A stretch of DNA of 8,411 nt, from assembly GCF_040654855.1 (NCBI RefSeq), contig NZ_JBFAIU010000328.1, positions 1 to 8,411 of the forward strand, written 5' to 3'. Each line of letters starts with the position of its first letter. Positions within the stretch are counted from its first letter, which is position 1. The notes beneath the pieces were generated by a model that searched no databases, was not told the origin of the DNA, and saw only the letters and a list, made by a program, of their open reading frames with translations. Below, piece by piece: positions 1 to 5,954 of the stretch. Position numbers and translations under genes: made by a program. This DNA is from Asanoa sp040654855. Its GTDB lineage: Bacteria > Actinomycetota > Actinomycetes > Mycobacteriales > Micromonosporaceae.

Positions 1-1971
1 CTCGCCGTTGGCCCGCTCGTCGGACGTGTTGTCGACGAGCGGCCAGTTGGCCCGCGCGCCCGGCTCGGGCCGCGGCGCGGGCACCGGGACGCTGAGGTCC
101 GTGGCCTGGAAGCCGGTGACCGGCGGCTCCGGCGGCGGTGTCGGGGCACCACGGCCGTTGGTCCGCGGCGGGATCACCGTCGGGCGCTTGCGCTCGGCGC
201 GGGCCGAGTGGAGCGCGGCGTTGGTCAGCGTGGCCCGGAACGGCTCACCGGCCTCCGCCGGCGGGATCGTCGGCCGCTGCGCGGGGATCGGGGTGATGCC
301 CGGCGGCGGGGGCGGCACGGAGACCGGCTTGTTGGCCGGGCCGCCGGAAACCGGCCGGCCGGGCAGCGGCGTCGCGGACGCGGCCGGTGCCACCGGGGTC
401 GGCGGCTGCAACGTGGCCGGCTTCGGCAGCTGCGGCGGCTCGGGCAGGCGGGGCTGCTCGGGCATGCGCGGCTGCTCGTAGCGGCTCGTCCCGTCGAAGC
501 CGGTCGACCAGGCGTGGCCCGGGCTGCGCGACGGCATCGGCGTGCCACCGGCCGGCGTTGGCGCGTTGAGCGCGGCCGGCGTGGTCGCGGCCGGCATCGT
601 CGGCATCGCCGGCGGCTCCTGCGAGCGGACCGGCGTGCGCGGCGGGATCGGCGTGCGCGGCTCCACCGAGCGGGCCGCGGCGCGCGACTCGGACCGGGTC
701 GGGGTGCGCGGCTCGGTCGCCCGGGCCGCGGAGCGCGAGGCGGCGGGAAGGCGCGGCGCGTTCGGCGGCCGGGACTGGTTGCCAGCTCGCTGCGGATCGG
801 CCTGGGCGGCCGCCGGCGGCTCGGCGAACGGAGCGGCGGCGGTCGTGGAGACCGGGGTGGGCGCGGTCGGTGGCGGAGTCACCGGTGCCGGCGCGACCGG
901 CGGGGTGGTCAGCGCACGGGGCGTGGTGGCCGCCGCGGCCGGCTCGGGGCGGTGCCGGCGGCCGGTGCGCTCGGGCAGGGGAAGCGGCAGCGCATGCAGC
1001 CCGGCGGGCGTGGCGGTCGTCGCCTCGGTCTCGGGCTCCGAGGCCCGGCGCGCGGGCCGACGCGGCACGGCGGTGACGGGGGCCGGGGTCGTGCGGGCGG
1101 CCAGCGTGGCCACCAGGGCGGCGCAGCCTTCGTCGCAGGAGCGCACCGCGGCGACGGCCTGGCGCACGGCGTCGGCCGACGCGCTGGCGAGCGCCTTGTT
1201 GACGGTGCCGCGGCGCGGGGTCTCGGAGATGGCGACCCGCAGCGCGGTGATCGCCTCGCGGACCGTCGCCTCGTCACCGACGCCGGCGGTGGTCAGCCGC
1301 TTGGCGACCGCCTCGGCGGCCGGCGGCAGGTCACGGCCGCGGGCGGCGGCGCCGGACACCATGCCGGGCTCCGGCAGCGCGTCGAGGACCGCGAGGGTCA
1401 GCGGCTCGGCCGGGTCGGAGTAGGCGCGCAGCGCGGCGGGGTAGAGCTCGCGCAGCACCTCGCGCAGCGTCGCGGCGGCGGAGTGCCGGCCGCCGGCGAG
1501 TGCCGAGTGCGCGGCCAGGATCGGCCGGTAGGGGGCGAGGTCGCGGGGGACCGGCAGCCCGATGGCGAAGATGGCACCCGCCTGCAGCGCGCGGGCGAGG
1601 CCGACCGCGCGGCGTTCGGCGGCGGGGGACTCCATCTCCTCGAGCGACTCGTCATCGGCGAACCGCTCGGCGAAGTCGTCGACGGCGTCGTCGTCGGCGA
1701 TGGCCAGGGGCCGGCCGGCGGCGGAGAGCAGGGACGTCACCTCGTGGTCGTCGCTGTCGGCGGCGATGGCGGCCGAACCGGGGCCGTTGGCCCGTTCGGC
1801 GAGCAACGCGCCGAGCTCGGCGTAACCCGCCGGGTCGTCGGTGATCTCGCAGACGTCGAGCAACCGCCCGGCGTCGTCGACAACGGCAGCCGTCAGACCT
1901 GTGCCGGCAGTCGCCGGCCGACCCGTCGGTTCCGCTGATGCGAGACCGCAGTACACCCGCACGAGCGCCAC
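1..1971 (-). CDS. IS110 transposase-like protein, probably catalytically dead, with long proline-rich tail (3' end outside window)
   Basis: The minus-strand frame is open from GTG at 1971 to the left edge (657 codons, no stop), so the C-terminus is missing. The GTG is chosen because GGAGGA lies 7 nt upstream; an in-frame GTG at 1995 lacks this. By eye, residues 4-295 follow the layout of the IS110 DEDD domain: a start VYCGLASAE where IS110 has a GxDxxK-type strand, AAVVDDAGRLLDV (28-40), DDPAGYAELGALLAE (45-59), ERRAVGLARALQAG (119-132), then a helical stretch around 144-200 ending LDALPEPG that resembles the region after the IS110 nuclease core. Expected acidic residues look replaced (A11, E119, A122). 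From ~296 the chain is rich in Pro, Ala, Thr and Arg, with no sign of the second IS110 domain (Transposase_20) and its catalytic Ser. No flanking terminal repeats are seen. Function is unknown; a DNA- or RNA-binding or scaffold role is only a guess. The open frame is certain, the IS110 kinship is inference from pattern. Confidence 0.85.
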   Translation of the reverse strand, partial: MALVRVYCGLASAEPTGRPATAGTGLTAAVVDDAGRLLDVCEITDDPAGYAELGALLAERANGPGSAAIAADSDDHEVTSLLSAAGRPLAIADDDAVDDFAERFADDESLEEMESPAAERRAVGLARALQAGAIFAIGLPVPRDLAPYRPILAAHSALAGGRHSAAATLREVLRELYPAALRAYSDPAEPLTLAVLDALPEPGMVSGAAARGRDLPPAAEAVAKRLTTAGVGDEATVREAITALRVAISETPRRGTVNKALASASADAVRQAVAAVRSCDEGCAALVATLAARTTPAPVTAVPRRPARRASEPETEATTATPAGLHALPLPLPERTGRRHRPEPAAAATTPRALTTPPVAPAPVTPPPTAPTPVSTTAAAPFAEPPAAAQADPQRAGNQSRPPNAPRLPAASRSAARATEPRTPTRSESRAAARSVEPRTPIPPRTPVRSQEPPAMPTMPAATTPAALNAPTPAGGTPMPSRSPGHAWSTGFDGTSRYEQPRMPEQPRLPEPPQLPKPATLQPPTPVAPAASATPLPGRPVSGGPANKPVSVPPPPPGITPIPAQRPTIPPAEAGEPFRATLTNAALHSARAERKRPTVIPPRTNGRGAPTPPPEPPVTGFQATDLSVPVPAPRPEPGARANWPLVDNTSDERANGE
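421..474 (-). repeat. Three tandem 18-bp units encoding a proline-rich hexapeptide
   Basis: Units 421-438, 439-456 and 457-474 encode, in gene order, QPRMPE, QPRLPE and PPQLPK (about residues 500-517 of the IS110-like protein). The units differ at a few bases and stay in frame. A second repetitive stretch, three RTP-containing units, is encoded by GTGCGCGG words (plus strand) at 633, 653 and 704. This is what an expanding proline-rich, disordered tail looks like. Confidence 0.8.
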
Positions 1972-1978
1972 GGTGTCG

Positions 1979-1989
1979 TCCTCCTCCCC
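1979..1989 (-). promoter_or_regulatory. Ribosome binding site of the IS110-like gene
   Basis: The minus strand reads GGGGAGGAGGA, a near-perfect Shine-Dalgarno sequence, followed by 7 nt and then GTG at 1971. It decides the start codon, because the other in-frame GTG (1995) lies upstream of this site. Confidence 0.75.
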
Positions 1990-2005
1990 GGGCACATCTC
2001 GTGTG

Positions 2006-2026
2006 CCAAGGACTGATGGTCCCTGG
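2006..2026 (-). other. Intergenic hairpin between the acidic-protein gene and the IS110-like gene
   Basis: On the minus strand the arms CCAGGGAC and GTCCTTGG form an 8-bp stem with one G-U pair and a 5-nt loop (CATCA). It begins 7 bp after the acidic-protein stop codon and ends about 17 nt before the next ribosome binding site. No U-tract follows, so it is not a convincing terminator. It could be an RNA processing or stability element, or chance. Confidence 0.4.
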
Positions 2027-2033
2027 TTAGGGG

Positions 2034-3095
2034 TCAGTCGCGCCAGTCCACAGCGGCAGAGATCTTGCCGATAATCGTGCGCCAGCCCAAACTTGCCGTT
2101 TGTGCCCCGATTTTTCGGAGTCGCCGCCGTGCCATGAAGCCGCCGATGCCGCCGTCGACCACGCCACGCAGGGCTTCGTCCAGGTCGTCGAGACTGGACC
2201 CCGGTGACAGCATGTCGAGCACCGCAGGCAGGCGCAACGCGTACGAGAGGTCCCGCGCGACCTCCCCGGCCTCGATGATCAGCGGCGGGTCCCAGCTGTC
2301 GTGGCCGCCACGCAGGTTCTCCACCACGAGGTCGAGCTCGTAGGAGTCCTCGTCGAGCGGTGCCACGTTGACCGGCTCCACCCGCTCGGCCAGCGTGGTC
2401 CAGGTGTCGACCTGGGCGAGGTCGTGCGGCGCCCCGGACCGGATGAAGCTGACGAGACCCTCGGCGCTGCGGAAGAGCAGCAGCTTGCCGCGGTGGGTGA
2501 GGAAGACGGGGACCTCCTCGGCCGCCTCCTCCTCTTCCTCTTCTTCTTCCTCGTCCTCGTCGTCCGTGGCCGCCGCGGCGGGCTCCTCGGCCTCTTCGAG
2601 GTCCTCGTCCTCGTCGTCCGCGTCGCGAGCCTTGCGGCGCTCCTCGCGGCCGGCGGCCTCGGCCTGCTCGGCGAGTTCCTCGTCGGTGAAGAGGTCCTCG
2701 TCCTCCTCGGCGTCCTGCCGGGCGCGGGCGGCGAACAGGTCGTCGTCTTCGCGGTCCGACGTGTCGGTGGGGGTCAGCTCGTTGGACATCCGGTAGGCCC
2801 GCAGCGTGAAGCCGGTGCCTGCGGGCAGCGCGATCTCGACCGGGTCGATCCGCACCTCGTCCCAGAACGCGCGCTGGTCGGCCGGGTCCACGCCCGACTC
2901 GTCGTCGTGCGGGCCGTCGTCGTCCGGGTCGTCCTCGTGCGGGTCGTCGTCGGCGACCGCCTCGGCGGGCTCAGCCGCCGCAGCGGACTCGGCCGCCTCA
3001 GCCGCACCGGTGCCGGTCGTGGTCTCCTCGACCTCGGCCGCGGGCTCGTCCGGGGACGGCGACTTGGCCTTGGACCGGTTGGGCTGGCGCGCCAC
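2034..3095 (-). CDS. Hypothetical acidic protein with conserved-looking C-terminal half
   Basis: A 353-residue protein that I cannot assign to a characterised family. It starts with a short basic segment (ARQPNRSKAK), then an Ala/Glu/Asp-rich, probably disordered stretch to about residue 70. A small folded-looking segment (71-107, around FWDEVRIDPVEIALP) follows. Next is a very acidic low-complexity region (about 111-195) with nine Glu in a row at 182-190. The rest (196-353) looks globular: a beta-rich start (VPVFLTHRGKLLLF), a SYELDLVVENLRGG segment, and a helical, basic end with FMARRRLRKIG at 320-330. No signal peptide or membrane segment is visible, so it should be cytoplasmic. The start is GTG at 3095 because GGAGG sits 5 nt upstream; the frame remains open 16 codons further upstream, but with no ribosome site. 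The IS110-like gene follows on the same strand after 62 bp, so co-transcription is plausible. The charge pattern would suit a protein binding basic partners or nucleic-acid-associated complexes, but this is speculation. Confidence 0.85.
   Translation of the reverse strand: MARQPNRSKAKSPSPDEPAAEVEETTTGTGAAEAAESAAAAEPAEAVADDDPHEDDPDDDGPHDDESGVDPADQRAFWDEVRIDPVEIALPAGTGFTLRAYRMSNELTPTDTSDREDDDLFAARARQDAEEDEDLFTDEELAEQAEAAGREERRKARDADDEDEDLEEAEEPAAAATDDEDEEEEEEEEEAAEEVPVFLTHRGKLLLFRSAEGLVSFIRSGAPHDLAQVDTWTTLAERVEPVNVAPLDEDSYELDLVVENLRGGHDSWDPPLIIEAGEVARDLSYALRLPAVLDMLSPGSSLDDLDEALRGVVDGGIGGFMARRRLRKIGAQTASLGWRTIIGKISAAVDWRD
2525..2552 (-). repeat. 28-nt homopurine (GAA/GAG) tract in the acidic-protein gene
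   Basis: The plus strand is pure pyrimidine for 28 nt (CCT, CTT and TTC units), which reads on the coding strand as consecutive GAG and GAA codons for the poly-Glu run. Mixed codons reduce simple slippage, but the tract could still vary in length between strains. Confidence 0.75.
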
Positions 3096-3100
3096 GCTGA

Positions 3101-3105
3101 CCTCC
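3101..3105 (-). promoter_or_regulatory. Ribosome binding site of the acidic-protein gene
   Basis: The minus strand reads GGAGG, then TCAGC, then GTG at 3095. This 5-nt spacing supports the GTG start rather than the longer open frame reaching 3143. Confidence 0.7.
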
Positions 3106-3135
3106 GGGAGTGGTTTGTTTGGTGACCTCGCGCAC

Positions 3136-3153
3136 GAACACACTAGTGTGCTC
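3136..3153. promoter_or_regulatory. Palindrome CACACTAGTGTG, candidate operator
   Basis: Positions 3139-3150 form a perfect 12-bp palindrome without a loop. Extending it to 3136-3153 keeps 16 of 18 positions symmetric. It lies in the divergent region between the acidic-protein gene (44 bp from its start) and padR. On either strand it contains TAGTGT, which fits the loose actinobacterial -10 pattern TANNNT, so it could overlap a promoter. Its dyad symmetry suits a dimeric winged-helix repressor such as the PadR protein encoded next door, but no binding partner can be shown from sequence. Confidence 0.5.
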
Positions 3154-3172
3154 CCGCGCCCGGCATCGACCG

Positions 3173-3184
3173 CACCCCGGGGTG
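3173..3184. promoter_or_regulatory. Palindrome CACCCCGGGGTG, possible operator
   Basis: A second perfect 12-bp palindrome in the same intergenic region, centred 34 bp from the first. The two share only the CAC...GTG ends, so they need not bind the same protein. In DNA this rich in G and C a palindrome of Cs and Gs is less surprising, hence the lower confidence. Confidence 0.3.
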
Positions 3185-3210
3185 GCGGGTTCCTGGCGTC
3201 GCGGCTTCCT

Positions 3211-3230
3211 CACTAGTAGTCTTCCTACCT
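3211..3230 (+). promoter_or_regulatory. Probable leaderless promoter of padR
   Basis: TAGTCT at 3217-3222 fits the actinobacterial -10 pattern and ends 8 nt before the padR ATG, which would place the transcription start at or just before the A of the ATG. No Shine-Dalgarno sequence precedes the ATG (CTTCCTACCT), which agrees with a leaderless mRNA. The element overlaps CACTAGT (3211-3217), a second copy of the core of the 3139-3150 palindrome, so binding there could block the promoter. Confidence 0.45.
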
Positions 3231-3554
3231 ATGAAGGCGCAGGCGCTGCACGGCCATCTCGACGCGCTGCTGCTGTCGGTGCTCGAGGGCGGCCCACTGC
3301 ACGGCTACGCCGTCATCGAGGCACTCAAGGCCCGCAGCGGCGGCTCGCTCAACCTGCCGACGGGCACCGTCTATCCGGCGCTGCGCCGGCTCGAGCGGGC
3401 CGGTTTCGTCGACAGCACCTGGAGCACGGTCAACGGCCGCGAGCGCCGCACCTACGAGCTGACCAACGCGGGCCGTCGCGCACTGGCCGGCGAGCGGGCC
3501 AACTGGACCGAGTTCAGCTCGACAGTGGGCCGTTTCCTCGGCGCGGAGTCGTAG
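3231..3554 (+). CDS. PadR family transcriptional regulator
   Basis: A 107-residue protein with the winged-helix fold of the short PadR class: LHGYAVIEAL (23-32), the recognition-helix motif LPTGTVYPALRRLERAG (42-58), and the wing with GRERRTYELTNAGRRAL (69-85). A short C-terminal helix (86-104) would serve in dimerisation. PadR proteins are usually dimeric repressors that bind dyad sites and often control their own gene. The start is ATG at 3231; no ribosome binding site precedes it and it is probably translated from a leaderless mRNA. It is the only plus-strand gene here. Its last 41 bp overlap the 3' end of the convergent HAAS membrane-protein gene, the usual partner of such regulators. Likely targets are its own promoter, the divergent acidic-protein gene or the cyd operon, but the sequence does not decide. 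The ligand is unknown. Confidence 0.93.
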   Translation: MKAQALHGHLDALLLSVLEGGPLHGYAVIEALKARSGGSLNLPTGTVYPALRRLERAGFVDSTWSTVNGRERRTYELTNAGRRALAGERANWTEFSSTVGRFLGAES

Positions 3555-4218
3555 TCAGCCGGGCGGCCCCGAGCCCGGTCGCCGCCGCGCGGCCGATCCA
3601 GATGGCCGCCGTCGTCATCGCCAGCCCACCGGCGATCATCGGCGGCCAGGTCAGGGCGGTCTCCCACATGCCGGCCGACCAGCTGTAGAGCGCGATCCCG
3701 CTGACCGCGACCAGCGAGATCACCCCGACCAGGGTCAGCAACGCCCCGCGCAGCAACGTCGGGGGCACGTGGTGGCCCCGGCGGGTCGCGAGCCAGAGCC
3801 CGACGCTGCCGAGCAGGGCGACGGCGATCGCCACCTTGCCCAGCCAGTCGACGCCCTGGGACAGCACCAGGTAACCCAGTGGCGGCTGCGGGCCGGTCCA
3901 CGGCGCGCCCTGCCACATGAGGTCGCTGCAGATCGCCGAGACCGCGAACACCGCGAGCACCCGCAGCCCCACCACGCGGGCGGCGGAGGCGGCCAACTCC
4001 GCCTGGAAGGCGGGGGCCACCTCGTCGACGGCGCCGAACTCGTCGACCGCCTGGCGCGCCGCCGCGGCCGGCGGCTGGCCGGCGTCGCACAGGTCGCGCA
4101 CCGCGTCGTCGAGCCCGTCCCGGGCCTCGGTCAGCATGCGCCGCTTGAGCGCGGGCGGCCCGGACAGCGCCCGGTCGAGCCGCTGGATGTGCTGGTCGAC
4201 AAGGCTGGCCGCGGGCAT
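3514..4218 (-). CDS. HAAS / permease-prefix domain membrane protein, four predicted helices
   Basis: A 234-residue protein. Residues 1-75 match the helical HAAS-type (DUF1700-like, permease prefix) pattern: VDQHIQRLDRALSGPPALKR, then EARDGLDDAV, then AARQAVDEFGAVDEVAPAFQAEL. Four hydrophobic segments follow at about 82-102, 127-145, 156-180 and 191-213, and a short basic tail. HAAS domains typically occur in membrane proteins encoded beside PadR regulators and are thought to relay envelope signals, so this may sense a membrane or envelope state. The start is ATG at 4218, preceded by a weak GCAGGG; the frame stays open to a GTG at 4311 inside cydC, but that adds Arg-rich residues unlike the family. 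It follows cydC by 35 bp on the same strand and probably ends the cyd operon. Its 3' end overlaps padR by 41 bp tail to tail. A direct role in cytochrome bd assembly is possible but unproven. Confidence 0.85.
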   Translation of the reverse strand: MPAASLVDQHIQRLDRALSGPPALKRRMLTEARDGLDDAVRDLCDAGQPPAAAARQAVDEFGAVDEVAPAFQAELAASAARVVGLRVLAVFAVSAICSDLMWQGAPWTGPQPPLGYLVLSQGVDWLGKVAIAVALLGSVGLWLATRRGHHVPPTLLRGALLTLVGVISLVAVSGIALYSWSAGMWETALTWPPMIAGGLAMTTAAIWIGRAAATGLGAARLTTTPRRGNGPLSS

Positions 4219-4233
4219 GCCTACACCCTGCCA

Positions 4234-4248
4234 CCCAGGAACCCTGGG
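4234..4248 (-). other. Small hairpin between cydC and the HAAS gene
   Basis: CCCAGG and CCTGGG form a 6-bp stem around a 3-nt loop, 5 bp after the cydC stop codon and 15 nt before the HAAS start. There is no U-tract, so full termination is unlikely. It could weaken read-through or modulate translation of the HAAS gene, whose ribosome site lies just downstream. Confidence 0.35.
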
Positions 4249-4253
4249 AAACC

Positions 4254-5954
4254 TCAGGTGCCGGCCCCTAAGGCGAGATAGCCGCGTTCGTCGGCCTGCT
4301 GGGTCTGCCACTGGTCGCGGTACCAGCCCGGGCGGCCGACCAGGTCGGCGTGGCGGCCGCGGTCGACCACGCGGCCCGAGTCCAGCACCAGGATCTCGTC
4401 GAACGCGGCGAGCCCGGCCAGCCGGTGGGTGACCAGCACGAGGGCGCCCGGTGTGGCGGCGACCACGGCGGCCAGCACGGCGTCCGCGGCGCCCGGGTCG
4501 AGCCCTTCGGTCGGCTCGTCGAGCACGAGCACCTCGGGACGCAACAGCAGCGCCCGGGCCAGCAGCAGCCGCTGGCGCTGGCCGCCGGACAGCTGGCCGC
4601 CGTCCTCGCCGACCTCGGTGTCCCAGCCGGCGGGCTGGTCCCGCACCCAGTCGAGGAAGCCGGCCGGCGCGGCCGCCGCGGCCAGCTCCGCGTCGGTGGC
4701 GTCCGGGCGGGCGAGCAGCAGGTTGTCGCGGACCGGGGCGTGGAAGACGTGCGCGTCGGCGAACAGCCCGCCCACCCGGTGCGGGTCGCCGGCGCCCGTG
4801 ACCTGGCCGGCGTCCGGCGTGACCGCGCCGGCCAGCACCCCGAGCAGCGTGCTCTTGCCCGCGCCGCTCGGCCCGACCACCGCTACCTTCCGGCCCGGCG
4901 GCAGGCGCAGCGTCACGCCGTGGAGCGCGGGCGCCGCGCCCGCCCGGTAGGTGACCGAGACGTGGTCGAGGCCGGGCTCGCCGGCCGCCGGCGGGTCACC
5001 GGCGTCGGTGGGCGCCGTGAGCAGGGCGGCGACCCGGACCAGGGCCGAGTCGAGCTGCGTACGCTGCCGGGCCGCCCCCACCAGGGCCAGCGCCGACTCG
5101 ACCGCGGCGATGGTGCCGACCGCCAGCACGCCGACCAGCGTGCCCGACGTGCCGGCGTGCAGCGCGGTGAGCACGACCACGGCCGCCGTGGCACCGGCGA
5201 GCAGGACGCCGGCGCCGTCGACGGCCCAGCCGACCAGCGCCAGGCGCCGTTCCAGCCTGGCCAGCTCGGCGGCCCGGCCGCCGGCCTTGGCGAGCGCGGC
5301 GTCGGTGGCACCGAAGGCGGCGAGGTCGGCCGCGCCGGCGGTCAGGTCGATCGCGTCGACGGCGAGGGCCCCGCGCAGCGGCGCGACCCGGGCCGCGGTG
5401 CGCCGGGTCAGCGCCGAGGCCAGTGCGGGCAGCGCGATGCCGGCGAGCAGCAGCCCGGCCGCGAGCGGCAGCGCGGCCGGCGGGCTCACCGCCGCGGCGC
5501 CGGCCACCGCCAGCACCGCGACGAGCCCGGCGGCGGCGCCCGGCACCAGCACGCGGAGCAGCAGGTCCTGGACGGCGTCGACATCGGACACCAGACGGCT
5601 GAGCGCGTCGCCGGACCGGTCCGTGGCGCGGGACGGCCGTGTCGCGAGCGTCGCGAAGATCCGCGCGCGGACCTCCGTGATGATCCGCAGCACGGCGTCG
5701 TGGCCGGCGAGCCGCTCCGTGTAGCGCAGCACGCCGCGGGCGATCGCCAGCGTGCGGACCGCGACGATGGCCACCGTCAGGGCGGCGACCGGCGGTTGAC
5801 CGGCGGCGGTGATCAACAGCCAGGTCGCGGTCGCCATCAGCGCGAGCCCGGCCAGCTCGGTGCCGGCGGCCAGCAGCCCGGCACCGACGAGGCGGCCGAG
5901 CCAGGGTCGGGCGACGGTCAGGACGGTGCGTTCGGCGACGGTCACGTCAACCAC
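4254..5954 (-). CDS. cydC: Thiol reductant ABC exporter subunit CydC
   Basis: A 566-residue half-transporter with an N-terminal transmembrane domain (about 1-310) and a C-terminal ATPase domain (about 325-545). With CydD it forms the heterodimeric CydDC exporter in the cytoplasmic membrane, known in Escherichia coli to handle cysteine/glutathione or related redox cargo and to be needed for cytochrome bd maturation. CydC-type signs are RYTERLAGHDAVLRI (77-91) and GDALSRLVSDVDAVQDLLLR (115-134). ATPase motifs: A-loop Tyr336, Walker A GPSGAGKST (361-369), signature LSGGQ (455-459), Walker B VLVLDE (475-480), H-loop His510. The Q-loop is unusual: GLFADAHVF (396-404) has Ala399 where Gln is expected, and the stretch between Walker A and this point is roughly ten residues shorter than usual. 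The GTG at 5954 overlaps the cydD stop by 8 bp, implying translational coupling; an in-frame GTG at 5945 is an alternative start. Confidence 0.93.
   Translation of the reverse strand: MVDVTVAERTVLTVARPWLGRLVGAGLLAAGTELAGLALMATATWLLITAAGQPPVAALTVAIVAVRTLAIARGVLRYTERLAGHDAVLRIITEVRARIFATLATRPSRATDRSGDALSRLVSDVDAVQDLLLRVLVPGAAAGLVAVLAVAGAAAVSPPAALPLAAGLLLAGIALPALASALTRRTAARVAPLRGALAVDAIDLTAGAADLAAFGATDAALAKAGGRAAELARLERRLALVGWAVDGAGVLLAGATAAVVVLTALHAGTSGTLVGVLAVGTIAAVESALALVGAARQRTQLDSALVRVAALLTAPTDAGDPPAAGEPGLDHVSVTYRAGAAPALHGVTLRLPPGRKVAVVGPSGAGKSTLLGVLAGAVTPDAGQVTGAGDPHRVGGLFADAHVFHAPVRDNLLLARPDATDAELAAAAAPAGFLDWVRDQPAGWDTEVGEDGGQLSGGQRQRLLLARALLLRPEVLVLDEPTEGLDPGAADAVLAAVVAATPGALVLVTHRLAGLAAFDEILVLDSGRVVDRGRHADLVGRPGWYRDQWQTQQADERGYLALGAGT

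Noticed and set aside
208..1938. 576-codon plus-strand open frame opposite the IS110-like gene
   Set aside because: Its translation is Arg/Gly-rich low complexity without domain patterns. The minus strand carries a good ribosome site and family-like sequence, so this is a mirror frame caused by high GC.
1..2033. A live IS110 element with ends and bridge RNA
   Set aside because: No intact DEDD residues, no second transposase domain, no obvious element ends or target duplication, and no long structured non-coding stretch inside the window.
2301..3125. 274-codon plus-strand open frame opposite the acidic-protein gene
   Set aside because: Its Leu/Val runs come from reading the Glu/Asp codons of the opposite strand; no ribosome site or recognisable domain. 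It would also run through the divergent gene's start.
3139..3184. Terminator reading of the two palindromes
   Set aside because: Both are loop-less dyads in a divergent promoter region with no gene end nearby, so operator-type sites are more likely.
3452..4234. 260-codon minus-strand frame overlapping the HAAS gene in another phase
   Set aside because: Its translation is Arg/Ala/Gly-rich without hydrophobic helices; the HAAS frame has a clear domain and four membrane segments.
4234..4248. Rho-independent terminator after cydC
   Set aside because: The stem is only 6 bp and no U-tract follows on the minus strand, so it is listed as a hairpin only.
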